Shown: piece after piece, positions 1-6,959 of the stretch | How the letters are laid out: every line of letters starts with the position of its first letter | Position numbering within the stretch: position 1 is the first letter of the stretch | From: Sphingobacteriales bacterium | GTDB lineage: Bacteria; Bacteroidota; Bacteroidia; Chitinophagales; Chitinophagaceae | Assembly: GCA_024640385.1 (NCBI GenBank) | Contig: JAHEFC010000110.1 | Coordinates: 2,438 to 10,597, forward strand | Direction of reading: 5' to 3' | DNA: 8,160 nucleotides | Program-made: the position numbers and the translations under genes | Notes under the pieces: model-generated | Seen by the model: the letters and a program-made list of their open reading frames with translations, nothing else | Database searches by the model: none | What the model was told of the DNA's origin: nothing

Positions 1-302
1 AATGGCTGGATCAACCTACACAGATCTTAAGGGCCGGAGGGGGCTATGGCGACAGGCTATCTTCCTTTGCCATGCAGGTGACCAGGACTCCGGGCGGACA
101 TCCGGAGGGATATCTTGAAGCGTTTGCAAATATTTACAGGAATTTCTCCCAGACTTTGGCAGCGAGGATAGACGGTGTTCAGCCCACTGCTGAAATGCTC
201 GACTTCCCAACAGTTGACGATGGTATCAGGGGAATGGCGTTCATAGACAATGTGGTTTTGTCGTCTCAGTCAGAAACCAAGTGGACAGACCACGTTGTCT
301 AG
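1..302 (+). CDS. Gfo/Idh/MocA-family oxidoreductase, C-terminal part (5' end outside window)
   Basis: About 99 C-terminal residues are visible, read in the frame whose first full codon starts at base 3 and ending at TAG 300-302. The stretch GGHPEGYLEAFANIYRNF followed by LDFPTVDDGIRGMAFIDNVV is the characteristic end of Gfo/Idh/MocA dehydrogenases of Bacteroidota; the GHPEGY histidine region lies in the substrate-binding C-terminal alpha/beta domain. The NAD(P)-binding Rossmann fold, the catalytic lysine and any signal peptide lie upstream of the window, so cofactor and cellular location cannot be judged. Family members oxidise or reduce sugar hydroxyls, often at C3. With DUF1080 and PF01261-type genes downstream, a sugar 3-dehydrogenase role is a reasonable inference. 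The ATG at base 72 is internal and not the real start, because homologous-looking sequence (GGGYGDRLSSFAMQVTR) continues upstream of it. Confidence 0.9.
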   Translation, partial: WLDQPTQILRAGGGYGDRLSSFAMQVTRTPGGHPEGYLEAFANIYRNFSQTLAARIDGVQPTAEMLDFPTVDDGIRGMAFIDNVVLSSQSETKWTDHVV

Positions 303-409
303 AATGTGGGAAATGTGATGAATGTGGAGGAATGTGGTGAATGAAATGTGGTGAATGACCGATCCTTCCCATTCACTACATTCTTCACATTTATCACACT
401 CATCACATT
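303..409. repeat. Low-complexity imperfect palindrome built from AATGTG words
   Basis: It begins directly after the stop codon of the upstream oxidoreductase. The left arm holds five AATGTG copies (303, 312, 321, 331 and 345). The right arm holds the complement (CACATT at 386 and 404, plus the variant TACATT at 377). The inner stem 345-357 pairs with 370-382 over 13 positions with one G-U wobble and a 12-nt loop; the outer stem 312-326 pairs with 395-409 at 14 of 15 positions. There is no U-run after it, so it is not a textbook intrinsic terminator, although the RNA could fold strongly and protect or end the upstream transcript. Confidence 0.8.
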
Positions 410-429
410 ATTCAAGAAAATAAACACAA

Positions 430-1482
430 ATGAAGACTATCCTTGGTCCTGGTATATTTCTCGCCCAGTTCATGGGTGATCAGGCGCCGTTCAATAACCT
501 TAAATCGATCTGCCTCTGGGCGGAGTCGATGAATTTTCGCGGCGTGCAGATCCCGAGCTGGGACCCGCGCTGTATAGACCTGAAGCAGACTGCGGAAAGC
601 AAAACCTATGCTGATGAAGTGAAAGGAATTGTGGAGGACGCAGGCATGGAGATCACGGAATTAAGTACCCATTTGCAGGGACAGCTGGTTGCGGTGCATC
701 CTGCATATAATGAACTGTTCGACGGATTTGCACCTCAGGAAGTGAGGGGCAATGCGAAAGCCAGAACAGAGTGGGCGATCCAGCAATTGAAGTATGCAGC
801 AAAAGCATCTCAAAACCTGGGGCTCAATGCCCACGCCACTTTCAGCGGCGCACTTTTGTGGCACACGGTATATCCCTGGCCGCAACGTCCTGCAGGACTG
901 GTAGAAACAGGATTCACAGAATTGGCGAACAGGTGGAGGCCGATACTGGATGTATTTGATGAATGCGGAGTGGATCTCTGCTATGAAATACATCCGGGCG
1001 AAGACCTGCATGATGGTGTGAGTTATGAAATGTTCCTGGAGAAAGTGGATAATCATCCAAGAGCCTGTTTGTTGTATGACCCTTCGCATTTTGTACTGCA
1101 ATGCCTGGATTATCTTGCCTATATCGATCATTATCATGAGCGGATCAGGATGTTTCATGTGAAGGATGCGGAGTTCAATCCAACGGGCAAGCAAGGAGTA
1201 TACGGCGGTTACCAGGGCTGGGTGGAAAGGGCCGGGCGATTCCGTTCATTGGGCGATGGGCAGGTGGATTTCAAAGGCATTTTTTCCAAATTGACCGGTT
1301 ACAATTATAGTGGCTGGGCTGTTATGGAGTGGGAATGTGCTTTGAAGCATCCTGAAGACGGAGCGCGCGAAGGAGCCGTTTTCATCAGGGATCATATCAT
1401 CCGGGTTACTGAAAAAGCATTTGATGATTTTGCAGGCACAGGGAGCAATGAAGAGCTTAATAGGAGAATACTGGGGATTTAG
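430..1482 (+). CDS. Sugar phosphate isomerase/epimerase-like TIM-barrel protein (PF01261 / xylose isomerase-like)
   Basis: A 350-residue protein with no signal peptide, so probably cytoplasmic. It shows the features of the AP-endonuclease-2/xylose-isomerase-like TIM barrel. Likely divalent-metal ligands at barrel strand ends are Glu186 (CYEIHPGE), Asp217 with His220 (LLYDPSH), His243 with Asp246 (MFHVKD) and Glu300 (AVMEWE); His81 in STHLQG is another usual active-site position. Such enzymes isomerise or epimerise keto sugars. In Bacteroidota 3-keto-glycoside clusters a PF01261 protein has been linked to hydration of the enol product left after bond cleavage, so this one may act on the product of the DUF1080 enzymes; that is inference. 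The start at 430 follows an A-rich leader without a clear Shine-Dalgarno site, as usual in this phylum. The 127-nt gap upstream is mostly palindrome, so cotranscription with the oxidoreductase is uncertain. Confidence 0.88.
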   Translation: MKTILGPGIFLAQFMGDQAPFNNLKSICLWAESMNFRGVQIPSWDPRCIDLKQTAESKTYADEVKGIVEDAGMEITELSTHLQGQLVAVHPAYNELFDGFAPQEVRGNAKARTEWAIQQLKYAAKASQNLGLNAHATFSGALLWHTVYPWPQRPAGLVETGFTELANRWRPILDVFDECGVDLCYEIHPGEDLHDGVSYEMFLEKVDNHPRACLLYDPSHFVLQCLDYLAYIDHYHERIRMFHVKDAEFNPTGKQGVYGGYQGWVERAGRFRSLGDGQVDFKGIFSKLTGYNYSGWAVMEWECALKHPEDGAREGAVFIRDHIIRVTEKAFDDFAGTGSNEELNRRILGI

Positions 1483-1506
1483 AGAGGAAGAGAGAAAGAG
1501 AGAGAA
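1481..1506 (+). repeat. GA-only purine tract after the isomerase gene
   Basis: Twenty-six consecutive purines start inside the TAG stop codon (1480-1482) and run into the 63-nt gap before the cytochrome gene. The word composition (GAGAG, GGAAGAG) resembles the left arm of the palindrome at 6960-7029, but no complementary CT-rich arm follows. It could be an incomplete or decayed copy of that kind of element, or simply a purine tract acting as a leader. Confidence 0.6.
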
Positions 1507-1545
1507 TATTTTGCCTTAATTTAGAACCATAAATACTATGTTATA

Positions 1546-2019
1546 ATGAGAAAAGTACTTTTCGTTTTTGCTGTGATGACAGCCTGCTATGCCTGCGGAG
1601 GTGGGACAACTGAAAGCTCTACACCTGTGAGCAACAATGAAGAAAACAAGAATTCCCAGATCGGTGGTGAAGCTGCAACAGCTCCTGCTGCTCCGGCTGA
1701 TACGGCTGCTGCCGCAACGGCCCCGGCTGCACCTGCTGCACCTGCAACAGCCGCTGCTTCCGGCAAAGATGGCAAAGCGCTGATCGAGGCGTCTGATTGC
1801 CGTACTTGTCACCAGGATGCAGCGAAAGTAATTGGACCTGCATACCAGGATGTGGCTAAGAAATATCCCAACACGGCTGCCAATGTGAAAATGCTTGCCA
1901 GCAAAGTGATCGCTGGTGGTAAAGGTGTTTGGGGCGAGATCCCTATGACCCCGCATCCTAATGTTACCCCGGAAGATGCAGAAGCTATGGTTTCTTATAT
2001 CTTATCCATGAAGAAATAA
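1546..2019 (+). CDS. Lipoprotein class I cytochrome c (c551/c552-like)
   Basis: A 157-residue exported monoheme cytochrome. The N-terminus MRKVLFVFAVMTAC is a lipoprotein signal; acylation is likely at Cys14 (MTAC) or possibly Cys17. A Thr/Ser/Asn-rich segment and an Ala/Pro-rich linker (about residues 43-72) tether the globular domain, residues 76-157. The heme is bound by CRTCH (Cys85, Cys88, His89), and Met134 in GEIPMTPH is the expected sixth ligand. The IGPAY and KGVWGEIPM segments are typical of small c551/c552-type electron carriers. It probably sits on a membrane facing the periplasm and carries electrons from a dehydrogenase to a terminal oxidase. Its domain aligns without gaps to the cytochrome domain of the large fusion protein encoded at 3578-6949, with about 40 of 82 positions identical by hand count, so the two may be redox partners. 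It is followed after only 4 nt by a DUF1080 gene, indicating cotranscription. Confidence 0.93.
   Translation: MRKVLFVFAVMTACYACGGGTTESSTPVSNNEENKNSQIGGEAATAPAAPADTAAAATAPAAPAAPATAAASGKDGKALIEASDCRTCHQDAAKVIGPAYQDVAKKYPNTAANVKMLASKVIAGGKGVWGEIPMTPHPNVTPEDAEAMVSYILSMKK
1672..1761 (+). repeat. Ala/Pro-rich repeat encoding the cytochrome tether
   Basis: Codons for residues 43-72 of the cytochrome lipoprotein are almost all GCN with interspersed CCN (APAAPA-type units), giving an imperfect short-period DNA repeat. Such a segment forms a flexible extended arm between lipid anchor and heme domain. Its GC-rich composition also creates long open frames on the opposite strand that are not genes. Length variation between strains would be expected. 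Confidence 0.75.
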
Positions 2020-2023
2020 GAGC

Positions 2024-2767
2024 ATGAATAAAACCATTGGGATCCTGTTGGCGATAGTATTCATTACTGCCTGTAGCTCTTCAAAAAAAACCGGTACAGT
2101 GAGCGATACGCCGAATGTGCTGAGCAAGTCAGAGGCCAAAGATGGCTGGAAATTATTGTATGATGGCCAGTCTATTAAAGGATGGCATGTTTACCTGAAC
2201 AGGACCGATGGCTCTGCCTGGAAATCTGTGGATGGCACACTGATGTTCGATCCTTCGAATAAAGTAGACGGTAAAATGGTAGGCGGCGGCGACCTCGTGT
2301 CTGACGGCGTTTACGAGAATTTCCACCTCTCTCTCGAATGGAAGATCTCAGTAAATGGCAATAGCGGCATCATTTTCCTGTCGCAGGAAGATGCCAAGTA
2401 TACCCATTCCTATCTCACAGGTCCTGAAATGCAGATACTGCATAATGATGGCCATCCCGATGGGAAGATCACCAAACATCGTGCAGGGGATCTTTATGAC
2501 CTGATCCAATCTTCATCAGAACCTGTTAAAGGGCCCGGTGAATGGAACAAGGCAGAGATCCGGATCAAGAACCGTAAGCTTGACCTTTATCTTAATGGTG
2601 TGAATGTGGTCAGTACAACCATGGGCGATGACAACTGGAACAAACTGGTGGCTGGAAGCAAATTCAAAAGCATGCCTGATTTTGCCAAATTCACCAAAGG
2701 GCATATCGTTCTCCAGGATCACGGGAACCAGGTATGGTTCCGCAATATAAAAGTAAAGGAACTGTAA
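2024..2767 (+). CDS. DUF1080 (3-keto-disaccharide hydrolase / glycoside lyase family) lipoprotein
   Basis: A 247-residue lipoprotein: signal MNKTIGILLAIVFITAC with lipobox ITAC and acylated Cys17, followed by a Ser/Lys/Thr-rich linker. Residues about 41-247 form one DUF1080 (PF06439) beta-sandwich. Family marks are GWKLLYDGQSIKGW (41-54), GNSGIIF (112-118), TGPEMQILHNDGHPD (132-146), GEWN (172-175), LNG (190-192), GHIVLQDHG (226-234) and the closing WFRNIKVKEL. The fold resembles concanavalin-type glycan-binding and cleaving domains; studied members cleave 3-keto-glycosides. Anchored at a membrane, it would act on periplasmic or surface glycosides oxidised at C3. It starts 4 nt after the cytochrome stop, so the two are coupled. 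A second family member follows at 2892, and a strong hairpin with a T-run lies between them. Which glycoside it uses cannot be told. Confidence 0.92.
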   Translation: MNKTIGILLAIVFITACSSSKKTGTVSDTPNVLSKSEAKDGWKLLYDGQSIKGWHVYLNRTDGSAWKSVDGTLMFDPSNKVDGKMVGGGDLVSDGVYENFHLSLEWKISVNGNSGIIFLSQEDAKYTHSYLTGPEMQILHNDGHPDGKITKHRAGDLYDLIQSSSEPVKGPGEWNKAEIRIKNRKLDLYLNGVNVVSTTMGDDNWNKLVAGSKFKSMPDFAKFTKGHIVLQDHGNQVWFRNIKVKEL

Positions 2768-2778
2768 GACACGGAGGT

Positions 2779-2859
2779 AAACACAGAGACACAGAGAATA
2801 ACGCAGAGACACAGAGATATAGCTCTGTGTCTCTTTTTTTTCTCCGCGTCTCTGTGTTT
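2779..2859. repeat. Nested low-complexity palindrome made of CAGAGACACAGAG words
   Basis: An outer 12-nt arm (2779-2790, AAACACAGAGAC) is perfectly complementary to 2848-2859. It encloses a second perfect 12-bp hairpin (2805-2816 with 2823-2834). The left half repeats the word CAGAGAC three times (2784, 2804 and, with a slight change, 2792) and the right half repeats its complement. It starts 11 nt after the stop codon of the first DUF1080 gene and ends about 32 nt before the second. Similar CACAGAGAC/GTCTCTGTG intergenic palindromes are known to recur in genomes of several environmental phyla (general knowledge, not checked). Confidence 0.85.
2805..2841 (+). terminator. Probable intrinsic terminator inside the nested palindrome
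   Basis: A perfect 12-bp stem (2805-2816 / 2823-2834) with a 6-nt loop ATATAG is followed at once by eight T residues (2834-2841). This is the classic Rho-independent arrangement and could end or attenuate transcription after the cytochrome-DUF1080 pair. The stem is only moderately GC-rich, and the next gene lies on the same strand 51 nt further on, so partial readthrough is likely if the cluster is one operon. Confidence 0.65.
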
Positions 2860-2891
2860 TGTTAAATTGAGTACCCAACTAAATTATCAAC

Positions 2892-3560
2892 ATGAAAAAG
2901 CTTCTGGTTATGGCAGTCTTTCTGTTCAGCCTGCAACAGGTTTCGGCGCAGAAATGGATCTCTCTTTTTGACGGCAAGTCTACAAAAGGCTGGCACAGTT
3001 ACCTCAAGCCCGGGCAACCAAATGCATGGGCAGTGCAGGACGGCGCGCTATACCTGGATGCTACTGCTCAATCAGGCAGGGGTGACCTGGTGACGGATGA
3101 GGAATATGACGAGTTTGAGCTGAAATTCGATTGGAAAGTGGCTAAGGGATATAATGGCGGAGTGATATTTTTTGTACAGGAAGATCCGAAATTCGGAGCA
3201 ACCTATGTAACAGGTCCTGAATTCCAGGTGATAGACAATGTGGGGTATCCTGATCCGTTGAAACCCGTGCAACTGGCAGCTTCATTGTACGATCTTATTC
3301 CCTGCCCTCCGGAATATATCAAACCAACCGGCGAATGGAATACATCTGTGATCAGGTTTAAAGACAAAAAACTTGAATTCACTGTAAACGGTAAGAAGGC
3401 CATCAGCACTACGCTGTGGGACGAGAACTGGGATAAAATGGTAAAGGCAAGCAAATTTGGTGAAATGTGCTGCTTTGCAAAAACATCAAAAGGAAGGATC
3501 GCGCTGCAGGATCATGGCGGTGGTACCTGGTATAAGAACATCATGATCCGTAAATTATAA
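2892..3560 (+). CDS. DUF1080 (3-keto-disaccharide hydrolase / glycoside lyase family) protein, secreted
   Basis: A 222-residue protein with a standard signal peptide MKKLLVMAVFLFSLQQVSA cleaved before about Gln20; there is no lipobox Cys, so it should be soluble in the periplasm. The rest is a single DUF1080 domain with SLFDGKSTKGWHSYL (24-38), YNGGVIFF (87-94), TGPEFQVIDNVGYPD (107-121), GEWN (147-150), VNG (165-167) and GRIALQDHGG (201-210). It is clearly paralogous to the lipoprotein encoded just upstream, but shorter because it lacks the lipoprotein linker. A CysCys pair at residues 193-194 (EMCCF) has no counterpart in the paralogue. Two differently located family members in one cluster may divide the work by substrate or by step, for example elimination and further cleavage. 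It is followed after 17 nt by the large dehydrogenase fusion, which suggests cotranscription with that gene. Confidence 0.92.
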   Translation: MKKLLVMAVFLFSLQQVSAQKWISLFDGKSTKGWHSYLKPGQPNAWAVQDGALYLDATAQSGRGDLVTDEEYDEFELKFDWKVAKGYNGGVIFFVQEDPKFGATYVTGPEFQVIDNVGYPDPLKPVQLAASLYDLIPCPPEYIKPTGEWNTSVIRFKDKKLEFTVNGKKAISTTLWDENWDKMVKASKFGEMCCFAKTSKGRIALQDHGGGTWYKNIMIRKL

Positions 3561-3577
3561 CCCCAACTCTTTCATTA

Positions 3578-6500
3578 ATGAGGTATTTATTTTCGTTGCT
3601 GATTTTTGCATCAGCCATAGTCTTGTTATCGGGTTGTTATGGCAAGGCACTGGAAAAGCAGCGTGTGCTGGTATTCAGTAAGACCAAAGGTTTTCGTCAT
3701 TCATCCATTCCAAATGGAATTGCCGCTATTCAAAAGCTCGGGCGGGAAAACGGATTTATCGTTGACACTACTGAGAACAGTGCATATTTTACTGAAGACT
3801 CCCTCAAGCATTATAGTGCCGTGATCTTCCTTAGCACTACCGGCGACGTGCTTGATCACGTTCAACAGGCGGAGTTGGAAAGGTTTATCCAGGCCGGCGG
3901 AGGGTTCATGGGCATCCATGCCGCCACAGACACGGAGTATCAATGGCCCTGGTACGGAAAACTGGTAGGCGCATATTTTAAAAGCCACCCCAGGAACCAG
4001 AAAGCAAAACTGGTGGTGCACGACAGAACGCATATCAGCACCAAACATCTTCCTGAAATATGGGAACGCTTTGACGAGTGGTACAATTTTAAAACCCCTC
4101 CATCAGATAAAGACTATAAAATTCTTATCTCAATAGATGAGTCTTCTTACCAGGGCGGTGAGAACGGCAATTATCATCCTATGTCGTGGTATCATGATTA
4201 TGATGGCGGTCGCGCTTTCTACACAGAGTTCGGACATACTGAAGAGTCTTATACCGAAGCTGAATTCCTGCAACACATTCTTGGAGGGATCAAGTATGCC
4301 ATAGGGAATAACGTGGTACTCGATTATTCTAAAGCCACAACGTTAAGGGTTCCTGATGCCGATCGTTTTTCAAAAAACATTCTTGCCACGGGGTTTGATG
4401 AGCCTACTGAAATGACCATCCTTCCCAATTTCGATATCCTGGTGGTACAGCGCAAAGGTGAAGTGCAGTACTATAACAGCAAAACAAAAAAACTTACGCA
4501 GGTAGCAAAGCTAAACGCATATCATAAAGCAACAGTACCGGGTGTGAATGCGGAAGAAGGAGTAATGGGCATTGCAGCGGACCCTGACTTTGCAAAAAAT
4601 AATTTCGTCTACATTTTTTATTCGCCACTGGATACTTCTGTGAACAGGTTGGCCAGGTTTGTATTTAAAGATGGCAAGCTTGATCTTACTTCGGAGAAAA
4701 CCATACTGCAATTTTATTCGCAACGCAATATCTGTTGCCACACAGGAGGTTCCATCACTTTCGGACCTGATGGCAATCTTTATTTATCTGCCGGTGATAA
4801 TTCCACTCCATTTGATCAGCCAAAATCAACATACCAGTTAAAGGGCTATGGTCCCATGGACAATCGCGAAGGGTTTGAACAATATGATGCCAGGAGAAGT
4901 TCGGGCAACACGAACGATCTGAGGGGGAAGATCATGCGGATCAAGGTGAATCCCGATGGTTCTTACAGTATTCCGGAGGGAAATCTTTTTCCAAAAGGCA
5001 TGGACAAAACAAGGCCTGAGATATACGTGATGGGTAACCGAAATCCATACAGGATCTCCGTGGACAGGAAAACAGGATTTCTGTATTGGGGTGAGGTTGG
5101 ACCTGATGCGAGTAACGACAGTCTTGCTAAACGCGGCCCCAGGGGCTATGATGAACTGAACCAGGCCAGGAAAGCAGGTTTTTTCGGATGGCCTTATTTT
5201 GTGGGGAACAACTATCCATATCACAGGTTTGATTATGCAACGGGAGTTTCCGGTGAAACCTATGATCCGGCCAAACCTGTAAACGATTCAAAAAATAATA
5301 CGGGCTTAAAAGAATTGCCACCGGTATCGCCTGCATTCATATGGTATCCCTATGCGGCTTCGCCTGATTTTCCAGAGGTGGGAACTGGTGGAAGAAACGC
5401 CATGGCCGGGCCCATATACTATCCGGAATTCTATCCAAAGGAAACCAGGTATCCGGATTATTATAAAGGCAAACTATTCTTTTACGACTGGATAAGAGGT
5501 TGGGTAAAAGCGGTGACCATGTATCCCAACGGGGATTTTGAAAAGATGGAACCTGTATTACAGAACATCAAATTCAATTCCCTGATCGACCTGGAGATGG
5601 GGCCGGACGGAAGGCTGTACGGACTGGAATATGGTACGGGCTGGTTCACTAAAAACCCTGATGCTGCCTTATCAAGAATTGATTTCAATGCGGGCAACAG
5701 GCCGCCTACTGCGGTGCTGAAAGTGGATAAAACTTCTGGAGCGCTCCCTACTACGGTGAAATTATCTGCAGAGGGATCCGTGGATCCTGACAAGGACAAT
5801 GTGACTTATATATGGCATTATGGAGCTAAGGTAAAAGAGACAAAGGAGCCAACAACCACAGTGACATTCACTACAGCCGGGGATAATAATGTATATGTGG
5901 AAGTAAAAGATGCGAAAGGCGCGAAAGGGAAAAGCACTCCCGTTACTGTTTATGCTGGAAACGAAGCACCTAAGGTAAAAGTGAATCTCACAGAAAACAC
6001 TTCGTTCTATATGGCTGGCAAACCAGTGCCTTATAAAGTGACCGTAAGTGATAAGGAAGATGGCACTAAGATCGATCCTTCGAGGTTATTTGTGAAAGTG
6101 GATTATATCAGTGGAATGGATAAAGCCCAAGTGGTAGGTCACCAGGGGGTGAGCACTATCATGGAAGGAAAGGCGCTGATGGAGAGCCTGGATTGTAAGA
6201 CCTGTCATAAAGTAAGTGAGAAATCAATTGGCCCGGCCTATACATCTGTTGCGGCGAAATATGCAAAAGATGGCAAGGCCAGTGATTACCTGGTGAATAA
6301 GATCATCAAAGGCGGCGGTGGTGTATGGGGTGAAGTGGCAATGGCGGCACACCCTGATCTAAAACCTGCTGACGCGCAGAAGATCGTGACCTGGATCATG
6401 TCGCTGAACAAACCCACGGAGAAGTCATTACCTGCACAGGGAACGATCACTCCTTCCGGTAAAGATGTGGAAGGCGGAAAACTCATGCAGATCTCTGCAA

Positions 6501-6949
6501 CCTATACTGACAAAGGCGGTGCAGGCAAGAGGCCACTGAGCGGATCCGATGCTGTATTTGTAAGCAGTGCGGTATTGAAGCCCAGAATGAACAGTGCCAA
6601 AGAGAAGGTTCAGGTGATGGACATGGGTGCCAACAATATTGCGATCATGGAAGATGGAGGCTGGATGGCATTTGATATTGACATGCAGTATGTGAAAGAA
6701 GTGGAAGTGGTCTATGGTGGTCAAACTGCATTCAAATCGCAGGGTTATATCATTGAAGTATTTAAAGATGATGTAACAGGCACCAAGGTCAGCGAAGTTG
6801 GGGTAACAAAAATGACACCTATGGCTGAGAATACTGCAGTGATCAAGATCCCGGCCGGAACCAAATCAAAGAAGATGGTGATCAGGCTGCGCAAGGCCGA
6901 TGCCGGTGAGAGTGCGATGATGGCGGTTACAGGAATTAAACTTAGGTAA
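3578..6949 (+). CDS. ThuA - PQQ-type sugar dehydrogenase - PKD - cytochrome c fusion lipoprotein
   Basis: An 1123-residue multidomain lipoprotein. The signal peptide ends in LLSGC, with lipidated Cys20. Residues 28-242 are a ThuA-like domain (FSKTKGFRHSSI at 33-44, HAATDTEYQWPWY at 114-126, HPMSWYHDYDGG at 200-211). Residues about 255-705 are a glucose/sorbosone dehydrogenase-type beta-propeller; CCHTGGS with His388, SAGDNS at 404-409 and GNRNPYR at 486-492 match the expected PQQ and substrate region. Residues 708-792 are a PKD-like domain and about 795-850 a second beta-rich segment. Residues 864-945 are a class I cytochrome c with CKTCH (Cys873, Cys876, His877) and likely axial Met922. The last 140 residues form a carbohydrate-binding-module-like beta domain. 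It should oxidise a sugar in the periplasm and pass electrons through its own heme to the respiratory chain, probably through the lipoprotein cytochrome encoded at 1546. Substrate and PQQ dependence are inferred from family. Confidence 0.92.
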   Translation: MRYLFSLLIFASAIVLLSGCYGKALEKQRVLVFSKTKGFRHSSIPNGIAAIQKLGRENGFIVDTTENSAYFTEDSLKHYSAVIFLSTTGDVLDHVQQAELERFIQAGGGFMGIHAATDTEYQWPWYGKLVGAYFKSHPRNQKAKLVVHDRTHISTKHLPEIWERFDEWYNFKTPPSDKDYKILISIDESSYQGGENGNYHPMSWYHDYDGGRAFYTEFGHTEESYTEAEFLQHILGGIKYAIGNNVVLDYSKATTLRVPDADRFSKNILATGFDEPTEMTILPNFDILVVQRKGEVQYYNSKTKKLTQVAKLNAYHKATVPGVNAEEGVMGIAADPDFAKNNFVYIFYSPLDTSVNRLARFVFKDGKLDLTSEKTILQFYSQRNICCHTGGSITFGPDGNLYLSAGDNSTPFDQPKSTYQLKGYGPMDNREGFEQYDARRSSGNTNDLRGKIMRIKVNPDGSYSIPEGNLFPKGMDKTRPEIYVMGNRNPYRISVDRKTGFLYWGEVGPDASNDSLAKRGPRGYDELNQARKAGFFGWPYFVGNNYPYHRFDYATGVSGETYDPAKPVNDSKNNTGLKELPPVSPAFIWYPYAASPDFPEVGTGGRNAMAGPIYYPEFYPKETRYPDYYKGKLFFYDWIRGWVKAVTMYPNGDFEKMEPVLQNIKFNSLIDLEMGPDGRLYGLEYGTGWFTKNPDAALSRIDFNAGNRPPTAVLKVDKTSGALPTTVKLSAEGSVDPDKDNVTYIWHYGAKVKETKEPTTTVTFTTAGDNNVYVEVKDAKGAKGKSTPVTVYAGNEAPKVKVNLTENTSFYMAGKPVPYKVTVSDKEDGTKIDPSRLFVKVDYISGMDKAQVVGHQGVSTIMEGKALMESLDCKTCHKVSEKSIGPAYTSVAAKYAKDGKASDYLVNKIIKGGGGVWGEVAMAAHPDLKPADAQKIVTWIMSLNKPTEKSLPAQGTITPSGKDVEGGKLMQISATYTDKGGAGKRPLSGSDAVFVSSAVLKPRMNSAKEKVQVMDMGANNIAIMEDGGWMAFDIDMQYVKEVEVVYGGQTAFKSQGYIIEVFKDDVTGTKVSEVGVTKMTPMAENTAVIKIPAGTKSKKMVIRLRKADAGESAMMAVTGIKLR

Positions 6950-6959
6950 GAAACGATAT

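Noticed and set aside
303..409. CRISPR-like reading of the repeated AATGTG words
   Set aside because: The units are 6-10 nt, irregularly spaced, and inverted in the second half; there are no spacers or cas genes.
661..1194. Long - strand open frame within the isomerase gene (177 codons)
   Set aside because: It is fully antisense to a well-supported TIM-barrel gene, and its translation is rich in Cys, His and Ile with no recognisable domain or signal.
1516..1956. - strand open frames opposite the cytochrome gene
   Set aside because: They arise from the GC-rich Ala/Pro codon repeat; the translations are Ser/Arg/Cys or Ala low-complexity sequence, while the + strand has a complete heme-binding protein.
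2516..2878. - strand open frame running through the palindrome at 2779-2859
   Set aside because: It is composed of palindrome sequence and antisense of the first DUF1080 gene; no family features.
3572..3581. Ten-base palindrome TCATTAATGA over the start codon of the dehydrogenase fusion
   Set aside because: Short AT-rich symmetry is expected by chance; no second copy or spacing pattern suggests an operator.
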